Of a stretch of 64,000 bases of DNA, positions 55,362-63,795 are shown piece after piece. Made by a program: the position numbers and the translations under genes. The DNA lies in contig NZ_JAAXPO010000003.1 in the NCBI RefSeq assembly GCF_012396485.1, positions 124,001 to 188,000 of the forward strand. The letters run 5' to 3'. The notes beneath the pieces are model-generated. The model saw only the letters and a program-made list of their open reading frames with translations, had not been told where the DNA came from and ran no database searches. Numbering within the stretch: position 1 is the stretch's first letter; the number at the start of each line of letters is the position of its first letter. The DNA comes from Leuconostoc holzapfelii. Lineage in GTDB: Bacteria; Bacillota; Bacilli; Lactobacillales; Lactobacillaceae.

Positions 55362-55396
55362 TATAAAAAGGTCACTTAACGCATGTTCAAGTGACC
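55362..55396 (-). terminator. Intrinsic terminator of cutC
   Basis: GGTCACTT and AAGTGACC (55370-55377 with 55389-55396) form an 8-bp stem; on the minus strand TTTTTATAT follows. Confidence 0.8.
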
Positions 55397-55411
55397 AAAT
55401 GGCATGTATTT

Positions 55412-56047
55412 TCAAACGATTTTTGACCCGTGAACTTCAGTCACCCCTAATGAATCGGCGATGTATTGGGCATTTTCCGAGGTAATGCCACCACCCGGGA
55501 GAATGGTCAAGTCTGCCGGTGCGGTATTGACGAGCGCTTGAATAGTGGGTAAAGCGGAGATAATTGGGGTTGTGAGCGGCCCGCCATGCATCAAGATGCG
55601 CTTCACACGGTGCTCAGCTAACCAGTGCATGGCAGCTGGTTGCGCAGATACATCGATTTCATCAAAAGCCATATGCATCACGACTTCTAACTCACGAGAG
55701 GCGGCTAAATCGATGAGATCTGCCATAGCTTGGCGGTCTAATTGTTGGTCACGCACGACACCAAAAGTGACATATTGGCCACCAACATCAGCAATTTGAT
55801 GGATACTATCTTGCATTTGTTGGAGTTCAGCGTCGCTATAGGCATAATCCCCAGGGCGTGGGCGTATCATGACGACGACAGGAACATCATCAATGGCGAT
55901 GAGTGTATCGATAATTGTACGTGTATCTGGTGTTAACCCGCCGACTTCAAGGTGGGCATTTAATTCAATCCGGTTGGCGCCTTTGCGGCGCATCAGTTTG
56001 GCGGCTTCGACAGAGTCAACCGCTGCTTCTCTAATTGTAATTGTCAT
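55412..56047 (-). CDS. cutC: Copper homeostasis protein CutC
   Basis: The 211-residue TIM-barrel protein belongs to the CutC family, linked with copper tolerance in some bacteria though the molecular role is unsettled. Family landmarks are RIELNAHLEVGGLTPD, VVVMIRPRPGDYAYSD, EVVMHMAFDEID, RILMHGGPLT and LPGGGITSEN. It ends in its own terminator and stands alone between rqcH and rpmF on the same strand. Confidence 0.93.
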   Translation of the reverse strand: MTITIREAAVDSVEAAKLMRRKGANRIELNAHLEVGGLTPDTRTIIDTLIAIDDVPVVVMIRPRPGDYAYSDAELQQMQDSIHQIADVGGQYVTFGVVRDQQLDRQAMADLIDLAASRELEVVMHMAFDEIDVSAQPAAMHWLAEHRVKRILMHGGPLTTPIISALPTIQALVNTAPADLTILPGGGITSENAQYIADSLGVTEVHGSKIV

Positions 56048-56112
56048 GATATTATTTTACCACATAATCGCAATATGTTTGTTTTTTGTGTCAAGTAGCT
56101 GACATCAAGTGC

Positions 56113-56145
56113 AACAAAAAACCCACACCAAGCGGTATGGGTTAA
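56113..56145 (-). terminator. Intrinsic terminator of rpmF
   Basis: On the minus strand AACCCATACC pairs with GGTGTGGGTT (56134-56143 with 56120-56129) with one G-U pair, loop GCTT, followed by a run of T. Confidence 0.85.
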
Positions 56146-56154
56146 CTTGTGAAA

Positions 56155-56328
56155 TTACTTCTTTTCAGCAACTTGCTTGCCGTTGTATACACCAGAAGGT
56201 GAAACACGGTGAGCAACACGGTATTCACCAGTTGCTTGATCCAACAAAATGTTAGGAACATTCAAACCGATGTGTCCGCGGCGGTTACGCTTGTGAGACT
56301 TAGAGTTCTTGTTTGATGGGGTAGCCAT
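56155..56328 (-). CDS. rpmF: 50S ribosomal protein L32, cysteine-free form
   Basis: Reading leftward from ATG 56328 gives 57 residues beginning [20 protein letters not shown], the basic start of L32, and ending [23 protein letters not shown] stands before the start. Typical L32 binds zinc through two CxxC pairs; here the matching places read LLDQATGEY and VSPSGVY, with no cysteine, so this is the zinc-independent type. Such forms replace the zinc protein when zinc is scarce or are the only copy in a genome. A terminator follows directly. Confidence 0.9.
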   Translation of the reverse strand: MATPSNKNSKSHKRNRRGHIGLNVPNILLDQATGEYRVAHRVSPSGVYNGKQVAEKK

Positions 56329-56442
56329 AAGGGCACCTCCTTTCGTTTCAATTTATCAACTAGTCAAGTTTATCGAAATTTAAGCCTTTTGTCAATAGGT
56401 TTTTCAAAAGTCGTGTCAAGTGTTTGTACTTGACATCTTAAA

Positions 56443-56979
56443 TTAGATTAACTTCCCCATGTAACGGTTGGGCGTGATGTCAAAGAAATCATAATCAGCT
56501 AATTCAGCAGTTGATGTGACATGTGCATCAGTCCCAAAGGAAAGCATGAGGTTAATGGGGTGTTCATCAAGGTTCCCGTCAAAAACTGAGACAACAGGTG
56601 TGTTAGAAGCGACTGAGTAACCTAATTCCATGGCTGTACCACTATCTGGGTCTTCAGCTTCAAAGACTGCCACGGTAATATCAGAATTATCAATGGCTTT
56701 GATATCGGCTTTATAGGTCATCGCCCCCCATTCAAAACCAGGTTCGTTATTCGATTCGCCTAATGCCATACCACCATATTGGTGCAAAAGGGGGACGTGA
56801 ATGTGGGCAATTGAAGGGTTGGCGCTGAGCTTAATGAAAGCATCCTTTAAGAGCTCTTCTTGCTTATCAGAGAACCAACCAGCAGCGAGGTACACATTTT
56901 TGGCACCTGGTAACTTTTTGCTGTTGTCGACGTTGCGATTGATTTCTTCAAGATCTTGAATGAGCTTTGCTTCGTTCAT
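56443..56979 (-). CDS. ntd: Nucleoside 2-deoxyribosyltransferase
   Basis: The 178-residue enzyme exchanges bases between deoxyribonucleosides in nucleoside salvage, as known from lactobacilli. The N-terminal region has KNVYLAAGWFSDKQEELL, the centre GFEWGAMTYKADIKAIDNSD, and the nucleophile glutamate is in DSGTAMELGYSVA. ATG 56979 follows AAGGAGAA; the frame runs on to 57003 without one. Compared with the shorter relative at 51356-51838 it has the standard length and loops, so the two are not functional copies. It is transcribed alone. Confidence 0.93.
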   Translation of the reverse strand: MNEAKLIQDLEEINRNVDNSKKLPGAKNVYLAAGWFSDKQEELLKDAFIKLSANPSIAHIHVPLLHQYGGMALGESNNEPGFEWGAMTYKADIKAIDNSDITVAVFEAEDPDSGTAMELGYSVASNTPVVSVFDGNLDEHPINLMLSFGTDAHVTSTAELADYDFFDITPNRYMGKLI

Positions 56980-57180
56980 GGTGTTTTCTCCTTGGAATGT
57001 CATTGAAATGCACTGGACCCACGGTGACGTGACGAGGTTTTGACCTCAAAAATGGTTCACGTGGTTAGTATTATCTTACCGTACTTTGCTTAGAATTGAC
57101 AACACAACGCAGTGTCAATCATCCATTTAACGTTGAATTAATTTTTTATGGTACACTTATTTTATTCTGAAAATAAAAAT

Positions 57181-57228
57181 AGGAGAAACGGCTTAAACAA
57201 AAATTGTTGTTTAAGGCCAAACCGAGAC
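57181..57228 (+). promoter_or_regulatory. dedA leader: distant Shine-Dalgarno with hairpin before the ATG
   Basis: AGGAGAA (57181-57187) lies about 41 bases before the ATG at 57229. Between them GGCTTAAACAA (57190-57200) can pair with TTGTTTAAGGCC (57207-57218) with a one-base bulge. Folding would bring the ribosome site near the start. The layout resembles that of rnz. Confidence 0.4.
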
Positions 57229-57906
57229 ATGTTTCTAATTGATTTCATCCTCCATATTGACGCCCATATTGCTTCCTTGGTGACTCAATTTGGACCTTGG
57301 ACTTATTTGATTTTATTCGCCATTATTTTTATTGAAACGGGTGTGGTGATTATGCCGTTTTTGCCTGGTGATTCGCTCCTTTTTGCAGCTGGTGCCGTTG
57401 CGGCGACGCCGGCTGGTTTAGCTGCTGGGTTAAACCATTGGGTATTTATGATCCTATTCTTCGTTGCAGCACTAGCCGGTGACACTTTGAACTTCTGGAT
57501 TGGTCGAACAGGTGGCTATAAGTTGGTGCAACATCCTTTTATCGGCCGTTTTATCAAGGCGCAACATATTCGCGAAGCCGAAGGCTTCTTTGAAAAGCGT
57601 GGGGCAATGGCGATTATTTTTGGCCGTTACATGCCAATTATCCGCACGTTTGTGCCATTTGTTGCAGGTATTAGCCAGTTCCCATTTAGCACATTCTTCA
57701 AAAATGCAGTGATTGCGGCATTTTCTTGGAGTTTAATTGCCACTGGGGCAGGATATATGTTTGGAAACATTCCTTTTGTCAAAGCCCATTTTTCAATCAT
57801 TATTATCGGCATTGCCTTCGTGACGATCTTGCCATCAATCATTGGTATTGTCCGGTCGGCGATGATTAATCGACGCGCTAAAAAAATTGAAGCAAACGAA
57901 AAGTAA
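57229..57906 (+). CDS. DedA family membrane protein
   Basis: The 225-residue protein is a DedA/SNARE-associated (VTT) family protein with four to six membrane helices; family members move polyprenyl phosphate or phospholipids across the membrane. Typical stretches are ILFAIIFIETGVVIMPFLPGDSLLFAAGA, GDTLNFWIGRTGGYK, EKRGAMAIIFGRYMPIIRTFVPFVAG (with the conserved arginines) and FSWSLIATGAGYMFG. ATG 57229 matches the usual N-terminus; an in-frame ATG at 57148 lies inside the probable promoter (TGGTACACT). Confidence 0.92.
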   Translation: MFLIDFILHIDAHIASLVTQFGPWTYLILFAIIFIETGVVIMPFLPGDSLLFAAGAVAATPAGLAAGLNHWVFMILFFVAALAGDTLNFWIGRTGGYKLVQHPFIGRFIKAQHIREAEGFFEKRGAMAIIFGRYMPIIRTFVPFVAGISQFPFSTFFKNAVIAAFSWSLIATGAGYMFGNIPFVKAHFSIIIIGIAFVTILPSIIGIVRSAMINRRAKKIEANEK

Positions 57907-57931
57907 AGCTACCGTGAGGTAGCTTTTTTAG
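57905..57931 (+). terminator. Intrinsic terminator after dedA
   Basis: AAAGCTACC and GGTAGCTTT (57905-57913 with 57918-57926), loop GTGA, then TTTT. It directly abuts the -10 of the next gene. Confidence 0.9.
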
Positions 57932-57946
57932 TATAATGAAACTATG
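57932..57946 (+). promoter_or_regulatory. -10 hexamer six bases before the ATG (probable leaderless start)
   Basis: TATAAT (57932-57937) is followed after GAAACT by the ATG at 57944. There is no ribosome site. The -35 region coincides with the preceding terminator hairpin. Confidence 0.55.
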
Positions 57947-58489
57947 AATAATCTAGAGAAATTACAACAATTAACCCATATTACGACCCAAGAAATTGCC
58001 GATGCCTTGGATGTGACACTGGCAGACGTGCAAGCCTGGCAAGACGATGTGCGTGTCCCAACAATTGCTGAACTGGAAGCGTTGGTGGGTATTTTTTCAA
58101 GTCAACTTGATGCACAAGGCATTGAGACGCAAACGCAGCCACACCCGATCCATATTCGTTTATCACTGGACTATTTGTTAAACCTAGGGCTGACCACTTC
58201 AGATTGGATTACGTTGAAGTGGGCCTTTGAAGGCCAGTGGCAAGGTGATAAACTCGCGGTTGGTTTTTTCCACAATGGCCAGTTAACACGATTGGTTACA
58301 TCCGATTCGGAGTTTGTCGCGGCTTTTGCAGGCTATCTGATCTTGCAAACTGAAGGCGAATTTGAACCTTATATTGATGAATTCGATGATGATAAAGTCT
58401 ATGATTGGCGCCTGTTGCGGTTGGCTGGCGAAACTTATCGTGATGTCACACGAGAACTCATTGCGACGGATCTACCGGAGATAAAATAA
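57944..58489 (+). CDS. Putative DNA-binding protein with N-terminal helix-turn-helix
   Basis: The 181-residue protein has an N-terminal XRE-like helix-turn-helix (THITTQEIADALDVTLADVQAWQDD, here spanning residues 11-35) and an acidic C-terminal domain of about 110 residues that I do not recognise. It shares its last base with the nadV start, so the two are made from one message. A role in regulating NAD salvage is an idea from position only. Expression starts from a -10 hexamer six bases upstream of the ATG. Confidence 0.65.
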   Translation: MNNLEKLQQLTHITTQEIADALDVTLADVQAWQDDVRVPTIAELEALVGIFSSQLDAQGIETQTQPHPIHIRLSLDYLLNLGLTTSDWITLKWAFEGQWQGDKLAVGFFHNGQLTRLVTSDSEFVAAFAGYLILQTEGEFEPYIDEFDDDKVYDWRLLRLAGETYRDVTRELIATDLPEIK

Positions 58490-59865
58490 TGACTGAAAAC
58501 CTCATTTTGGCAACGGATGCTTATAAGTTGACCCATCACTTACAGTATCAAACGCAGTTGACGAAGCTCTATTCTTATGGCGAGGCCCGCGTTGGCGGAC
58601 AAAATGAACAGGTGAGTTGGTTTGGCCTGCAAATGATTTTGCAGGCTTATTTTACACAGCCCATTACAGATGACATGATTGATGCGGCGGCCCGTGTCAG
58701 TGAGCTCACGTTTAACACGACCGCTTATTTTAACCGTGAAGTCTGGGAAAAAGTACGTGATTTAGGCTATTTCCCCGTGAAAATTAAAGCTTTACCAGAA
58801 GGTATGACAGTGCCGACAGGCAACGCACTTTTTACGATTGAATCCACTGCTGACTGGTTTGCCACCAGTTTAAATGTTTTAGAAGATGTGTTGATGCACG
58901 TTTGGTATCCGACAACGATTGCAACGAATTCCATGGGTATCCGTCAAAGATTGGCGCCCTTATTTGAAAAATCAGGGACACTTGCCAATTTGACAGTTGC
59001 GGTGAATGATTTTGGTTTGCGCGGCGCAACTTCTTTGGAAACGGCCAAGCGGGGTGGGGCAGCGCACTTGCTGCATTTTCAAGGGTCAGATAATCTCGCC
59101 GCCTCAGCCTATTTTGAGTCGGTCTATGGCGTACCTGGACGTGCGTTGTCAGTTTGGGCGACAGAACATTCAGTGGCCACAGCTTATGGTCCAGGATCTG
59201 GGGAATTCGATTATGTGAATGCACAACTTGACCGTGCCCCAGATGATGCGATTTTGTCCATTGTGATTGATTCATATGATGCGATTAACTTCGTTAAAAA
59301 TGTGATAGGATCACCAGCAATTAAAGCACGCATTATGGCCCGGTCTGGGCGCATTGTCCTGCGGCCAGATTCTGGTGATCCGCAAACGATTGATTTAGAA
59401 GTTTTGGCATTGCTGGCCGACATTTTTGGGACAACGCAAAATGCCCAAGGCTATCGTGTCTTACAACATCAAGTTGGCATCATTCAAGGCGATGGGATGA
59501 AAGCAGACACCATTGTTGCCTTGTACGAAGCCTTACTTGCTGTTGGCTGGTCGGCCGATAATTTGGTAGTCGGTTCTGGTGGTGGGTTGCTACAAGAGGG
59601 ATTTACACGTGACACAGAACGCTTTGCCATTAAAGCGGCTTACGCTGAGCTGGCTAATGGTCAGACAATCAATATTCAAAAAGTACCAAAGACAGATGCC
59701 TCTAAGGCGTCAAAAGCTGGTCTACTGAAAGTTATTAAGCGTGCGGGCCAGTTGGTCACGGTCGCCCAAAGTGAACCAGGGGAAGATTTACTCACCACTG
59801 TCTATGAAAATGGTGTTTTGGCCCCAGTGGACGGACAAGCGGTATTGGATCGTGCGAAATTGTGA
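58489..59865 (+). CDS. nadV: Nicotinamide phosphoribosyltransferase (NadV/NAMPT type)
   Basis: The 458-residue enzyme makes nicotinamide mononucleotide from nicotinamide and phosphoribosyl pyrophosphate, a two-step NAD salvage route. It matches the NAMPT branch rather than nicotinate enzymes: VNDFGLRGATSLETAKRGGA, HFQGSDNLAAS, WATEHSVATAYG with the phosphorylated histidine, VIDSYDAINF, IVLRPDSGDPQ, IIQGDGM and NLVVGSGGGLLQ followed by a lysine-rich KVPKTDASKASKAG segment. It overlaps the HTH gene by one base and precedes a small gene by nine bases. Confidence 0.9.
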   Translation: MTENLILATDAYKLTHHLQYQTQLTKLYSYGEARVGGQNEQVSWFGLQMILQAYFTQPITDDMIDAAARVSELTFNTTAYFNREVWEKVRDLGYFPVKIKALPEGMTVPTGNALFTIESTADWFATSLNVLEDVLMHVWYPTTIATNSMGIRQRLAPLFEKSGTLANLTVAVNDFGLRGATSLETAKRGGAAHLLHFQGSDNLAASAYFESVYGVPGRALSVWATEHSVATAYGPGSGEFDYVNAQLDRAPDDAILSIVIDSYDAINFVKNVIGSPAIKARIMARSGRIVLRPDSGDPQTIDLEVLALLADIFGTTQNAQGYRVLQHQVGIIQGDGMKADTIVALYEALLAVGWSADNLVVGSGGGLLQEGFTRDTERFAIKAAYAELANGQTINIQKVPKTDASKASKAGLLKVIKRAGQLVTVAQSEPGEDLLTTVYENGVLAPVDGQAVLDRAKL

Positions 59866-59874
59866 GGTAACAAA

Positions 59875-60210
59875 GTGAATTACCAATTTAAGAAAGTACA
59901 TGACTTGGCGACGGATGTCACCATTGAACAATTAGATGTGAAGGCTGCGGCACAAGCTTATCGCGACCGCCAACAACGTGAACGGCAACCAAAAAATGAA
60001 GTTAGCCAAGCACTCGTTGGCCATGGCGTGCAAGCACTGGGTACGGAAGCTGCTATCGGCAAAGACGAGCGACTGGTGCAAGTCCAGGCGTTGTTTAATG
60101 GTGGGATGACGAGTTACATCGATTTAGCTTTTGAAATGAATCTTGCTGAATCGACGATTCAGAAGTATGGCAAAATTTTAGGGTTAACCTTCATTGACAC
60201 TGAATATTAA
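59875..60210 (+). CDS. Hypothetical protein with a possible C-terminal helix-turn-helix
   Basis: The 111-residue protein starts at GTG 59875 with GAGGTAAC upstream. It is hydrophilic and helical, rich in glutamine and arginine (AYRDRQQRERQP), and its last 45 residues (DERLVQVQALFNGGMTSYID, then LAFEMNLAESTIQKYGKIL) have the spacing of a helix-turn-helix. I do not recognise a family. It begins nine bases after nadV and is probably the last gene of that operon. Confidence 0.6.
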   Translation: MNYQFKKVHDLATDVTIEQLDVKAAAQAYRDRQQRERQPKNEVSQALVGHGVQALGTEAAIGKDERLVQVQALFNGGMTSYIDLAFEMNLAESTIQKYGKILGLTFIDTEY

Positions 60211-60219
60211 ATTAAAAAT

Positions 60220-60248
60220 TTGACATTTTAAAAACCGTAAGTTATTAT
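60220..60248 (+). promoter_or_regulatory. Promoter of the lysine operon
   Basis: TTGACA (60220-60225) and TATTAT (60243-60248) are 17 bases apart, about 25 bases before the lysine riboswitch. Confidence 0.75.
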
Positions 60249-60273
60249 AATAACATCATAAAAATTAAATTTC

Positions 60274-60439
60274 ACATAGAGGTTGCGATTGACATGAGTC
60301 GCTTATCTGAATTGTTGTAGCAATTGGGAGGATAAGTTAAAGGGGATATTGCCGAAATGCGCTGATGCTGCAAAGTCAGTTCGTTGGGCTAATGGTTAAG
60401 AACTATTAGACTGTCGTTAGAAATAACGGTGAGCTATGG
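60274..60439 (+). ncRNA. Lysine riboswitch (L box)
   Basis: Conserved L-box elements are present in order: AGAGGTTGCGA at 60278, GAGTC, AAAGGGGATATTGCCGAAAT at about 60339-60358, GTTGGGCTAATGG, and GACTGTCGTTAG...AACGGTGAGCTATG at about 60409-60438. P1 closes by CATAG (60275-60279) with CTATG (60434-60438). A terminator follows, and the downstream genes make lysine, as expected for an OFF switch. Confidence 0.93.
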
Positions 60440-60466
60440 AAACTGTCAAAAATGCGACCTTTTAGC

Positions 60467-60508
60467 AGCCTTTTGTCCGTGACCATGTCTCGAACAAAGG
60501 GCTTTTTA
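60467..60508 (+). terminator. Lysine riboswitch terminator
   Basis: AGCCTTTTGT (60467-60476) pairs with ACAAAGGGCT (60494-60503) with one G-U pair; the inner GAC/GTC pairs extend it, and TTTTA follows. Confidence 0.8.
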
Positions 60509-60563
60509 TGTTGTGAAAATGAGGTAACCAAAGGGATGCGGTCGGCCGAGCTGGAGAGGGTAT

Positions 60564-61871
60564 ATGAACTATTCAACGAATGCACAAGCACATTTAACAA
60601 TTGATGGCGTCGACGCCATTACACTGGCAAACACTTATGGGACGCCGCTGTATGTCTATGACGTCTCAAAAATTAGACAAACAATGCGGGCATTTAAAGC
60701 AATTTTTGAACGTGAGCAGGTGCCATACGTTGTCAGTTATGCTTCCAAAGCTTTTTCCACAAAAGCGATTTACCAAGTTGCACAGCAGGAAGGCATTCAT
60801 GCTGATATTGTGTCTGGCGGGGAGTTATATACTGCACTCGCTGCTGGCTTTAACCCTCAGCATTTAAGCTTTAATGGGAACAATAAGAGTTGGGAAGAAC
60901 TAACATTGGCGGTGACAAAGGGTGTTGGGACGATTATTGTGGATAATTTTCTAGAGTTGCAATGGCTCGGCGGGATTACAGCCGCTCACGGTGTTAAACA
61001 AAACATCTTGCTGCGGATCTCACCGGGCATTGCTGCCCATACCCATGAGTTTATTAGCACCGGCCAGCAAGATTCAAAATTTGGTTTTGACTTGCTCACT
61101 GGTCAGGCAAAGCGAGCATTTGACTTGGCAACGCGCGATAACAACTTGACGTTACGTGGCTTGCATGCGCATATTGGGTCGCAAATTTTTGATGTCACAG
61201 GGTTTGAAAAAAACGCCGCTCTTCTCGCCGACACAGCGCATCATTGGGGCTGGGAACCAGAAGTGATTAATGTTGGCGGTGGGTTTGGTATCCGCTATAC
61301 CAATGACGACACGCCGCTACCTGAAAGTGCGTATGCTGCGGCAATTATTCAGACATTAAAAGCCAAGGCGGACGCCTTTGGTTGGCAGATGCCAGCTATT
61401 TGGATTGAACCAGGTCGGTCAATTGTTGGGCCAGCGGGGCAAACGTTATATACCATCGGCGCACGCAAAGAAATTCCAGATTTACGGACGTATTTAGCAG
61501 TTGATGGTGGGATGGGCGATAATATACGGCCGGCACTCTATCAGGCAAATTACGATGCCGTTTTGGCAAACAATCCCAATGCACCAACAACAGAGGTGGT
61601 GCGTGTTGCAGGCAAATATTGTGAATCAGGCGATGTCTTAGTTTGGGAACAAGCGTTACCACATACGCAGCCTGGTGATATCTTATCAGTGCAAGCCACT
61701 GGGGCCTATGGTTATGCCATGGCCTCAAATTATAATCGCAACCCGCGCCCTGCAGTTGTCTTTGTAGAAGATGGGGGCCATCAACTTGTCGTTGAACGGG
61801 AAAGCTATGCGGATCTTGTCGCGCTAGATCGTGACTATGAATTGGCAAGCGCACCACAAACAGAACAATAA
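60564..61871 (+). CDS. lysA: Diaminopimelate decarboxylase
   Basis: The 435-residue PLP enzyme makes L-lysine from meso-diaminopimelate, the last step of the pathway. The PLP lysine is in VVSYASKAFSTKAI, followed by GIHADIVSGGELYTAL, HAHIGSQIFDV, the glycine-rich phosphate loop VINVGGGFGIRY, WIEPGRSIVGPAG and a catalytic cysteine in RVAGKYCESGDVL. GGAGAGGG precedes the start. It is the first gene under the lysine riboswitch, so the pathway's last enzyme is encoded first. Confidence 0.96.
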   Translation: MNYSTNAQAHLTIDGVDAITLANTYGTPLYVYDVSKIRQTMRAFKAIFEREQVPYVVSYASKAFSTKAIYQVAQQEGIHADIVSGGELYTALAAGFNPQHLSFNGNNKSWEELTLAVTKGVGTIIVDNFLELQWLGGITAAHGVKQNILLRISPGIAAHTHEFISTGQQDSKFGFDLLTGQAKRAFDLATRDNNLTLRGLHAHIGSQIFDVTGFEKNAALLADTAHHWGWEPEVINVGGGFGIRYTNDDTPLPESAYAAAIIQTLKAKADAFGWQMPAIWIEPGRSIVGPAGQTLYTIGARKEIPDLRTYLAVDGGMGDNIRPALYQANYDAVLANNPNAPTTEVVRVAGKYCESGDVLVWEQALPHTQPGDILSVQATGAYGYAMASNYNRNPRPAVVFVEDGGHQLVVERESYADLVALDRDYELASAPQTEQ

Positions 61872-61886
61872 TGAGGAAGAAATGAC

Positions 61887-62594
61887 ATGACAACAACACA
61901 AAACGCAGCAGAAGAATTAATCGCTTTTATTGCCAATGCAAAGAAAGTGACCCCTGTGAAGGTGACTTATAAGGGCGTATTATCTGGCGAAATTCCGGCA
62001 ACGGTTCAGCAATTTGGGGGTGTTTCTTTTGGTCAACTTGTTGGTGATTGGTCGGATGTGGCGCCATTGATTGCAGATTTACCAGCGGAAAATGTTTACA
62101 TTGAAAATGACGCCCGTAATTCAGCGGTTCCTTTACTCGATAAGAAAGCGATCAATGCACGTATTGAGCCTGGTGCGATTATTCGAGACCAAGTCACGAT
62201 TGGTGACAATGCGGTGATTATGCTTGGCGCCGTGATTAATATTGGTGCTGAAATCGGTGCAGGCACGATGATTGATATGGGTGCCGTGCTTGGCGGCCGG
62301 GCTATTGTTGGTGAAAATGCGCATATTGGTGCTGGTGCTGTTTTGGCGGGTGTGATTGAACCTGCTTCCGCAGAACCTGTTCGTGTGGGCAACAATGTTT
62401 TGGTGGGGGCCAATGCCGTGGTGATCGAAGGGGTTCAAATTGGCGATGGCGCGGTCGTTGCGGCCGGGGCTATTGTCACTAAAGATGTCCCGGAAAATAC
62501 CGTTGTTGCTGGCGTGCCGGCTAAAGTCATCAAAACAATTGACGCTCAAACACAACAAAAGACGGCGTTAATTGACGCTTTGCGAGGCTTATGA
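61887..62594 (+). CDS. dapH: 2,3,4,5-tetrahydropyridine-2,6-dicarboxylate N-acetyltransferase
   Basis: The 235-residue enzyme acetylates tetrahydrodipicolinate with acetyl-CoA, opening the acetylated branch of diaminopimelate synthesis used by Bacilli. An N-terminal alpha-beta cap (residues 1-85) is followed by many hexapeptide repeats of a left-handed beta helix ([54 protein letters not shown]). Its stop overlaps the next gene (ATGA). GAGGAAG precedes the start. Confidence 0.96.
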   Translation: MTTTQNAAEELIAFIANAKKVTPVKVTYKGVLSGEIPATVQQFGGVSFGQLVGDWSDVAPLIADLPAENVYIENDARNSAVPLLDKKAINARIEPGAIIRDQVTIGDNAVIMLGAVINIGAEIGAGTMIDMGAVLGGRAIVGENAHIGAGAVLAGVIEPASAEPVRVGNNVLVGANAVVIEGVQIGDGAVVAAGAIVTKDVPENTVVAGVPAKVIKTIDAQTQQKTALIDALRGL

Positions 62595-63754
62595 TGCATG
62601 ATCTATCAGACACGACAGCAGATGAACTACGCACCCTTCGTCGGGCACTGCATGGCATACCAGAGCTGGCTCTAGAAGAATACCAAACACATGCTTATTT
62701 GTTAGCACAAATCAAGGCTTGGCAAAACGATACGATGAGGATTCGGACTGTTGCAGATTTGCCCACGGCCATTTTGGTGCGCATTCAAGGGTCGGCACCA
62801 AAGCGTACGATTGGCTATCGTGCAGATATCGATGCACTGCCAGTCACGGAAGCAACAGGCTTACCCTTTGCGTCAAAACATCCAGGAAAAATGCATGCCT
62901 GTGGCCATGACGTTCACATGAGTATTGCGTTAGGTTTAGTGCACTATTTTAGCACGCATCAGCCAAAGGACAATCTCATTGTATTCTTTCAACCAGCAGA
63001 AGAAGCCTTGAGCGGTGGCAAGTTAGCCTACGACATGGGGTTATTTACTGGCGAATGGCGGCCTGATGAGTTCTATGGCATTCACGATCAGCCTGCCTTG
63101 CCAGCTGGGACATTAAGTACGCGGATTGGCACATTATTTGCTGGTACGGCCGAAATGAAAGTGACGGTACATGGACAGGGTGGGCATGCGGCCTATCCAC
63201 ACCTGGTGAAAGACCCTATTGTTGCCGCAGCCGAACTCATTGTACAATTGCAAACTGTTGTCTCACGTGGCGTTGACCCCATCCAAGGTGGTGTGGTGAG
63301 TATTGGGGTGATTCAAGGTGGTTTCGCCAATAACGTCATTCCTGATGCTGTTCATTTTGAAGGCACAGTGCGCAGCATGACGAAAACTGGGCTTGAACAC
63401 ATGCTAGCGCGGATTCGTCAAATCGCTGCCGGTGTGGCGCTCAGCAATGATTTGGACGTGACAGTTGAATTGGAAAGTGGCAGTTATTTGCCAGTTGAAA
63501 ACGATGCTTTGCTGGCTCAACAAGTCATCGACTTTATGCAAAATTCAGATCAGATTGCCTTTACACTAGCTAAGCCAGCGATGACAGGGGAAGATTTTGG
63601 TTATTTGTTACAGCACATTCCAGGCGTGATGCTTTGGCTTGGTGTCAATGATACACATCCACTGCACAGTCCAGAATTGCGTATTGACGAGGCAGCCTTG
63701 TTGCCTGGATTCATGGCGTTAAAAGATTTTATCCTGTGGCGTATGGCACAGTGA
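62591..63754 (+). CDS. N-acetyldiaminopimelate deacetylase (M20 family)
   Basis: The 387-residue metallopeptidase-fold enzyme removes acetate from N-acetyl-LL-diaminopimelate. It has the M20 pattern: [46 protein letters not shown] with metal-binding residues, [12 protein letters not shown] with the catalytic glutamate pair, and the dimerisation region [15 protein letters not shown]. Position between dapH and dapA fixes the acetyl-diaminopimelate role over general amidohydrolases. It overlaps dapH by four bases. An aminotransferase gene (patA type) for the step between is not in the window. Confidence 0.92.
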   Translation: MMHDLSDTTADELRTLRRALHGIPELALEEYQTHAYLLAQIKAWQNDTMRIRTVADLPTAILVRIQGSAPKRTIGYRADIDALPVTEATGLPFASKHPGKMHACGHDVHMSIALGLVHYFSTHQPKDNLIVFFQPAEEALSGGKLAYDMGLFTGEWRPDEFYGIHDQPALPAGTLSTRIGTLFAGTAEMKVTVHGQGGHAAYPHLVKDPIVAAAELIVQLQTVVSRGVDPIQGGVVSIGVIQGGFANNVIPDAVHFEGTVRSMTKTGLEHMLARIRQIAAGVALSNDLDVTVELESGSYLPVENDALLAQQVIDFMQNSDQIAFTLAKPAMTGEDFGYLLQHIPGVMLWLGVNDTHPLHSPELRIDEAALLPGFMALKDFILWRMAQ

Positions 63755-63795
63755 GTTGATACGAAGTTTACACAATAAAATTTGAGGGAAAAGTT

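Noticed and set aside
58489-59865. Nicotinate phosphoribosyltransferase (pncB)
   Set aside because: The motifs SVWATEHSVATAYG, IIQGDGM and GSGGGLLQ follow the nicotinamide (NAMPT/NadV) branch.
61396-61899. Long minus-strand ORF inside lysA
   Set aside because: It lies antisense to a fully conserved gene, has no ribosome site and its sequence is a frame shadow; the same holds for other antisense ORFs such as 1293-1796, 34814-35290 and 51450-51899.
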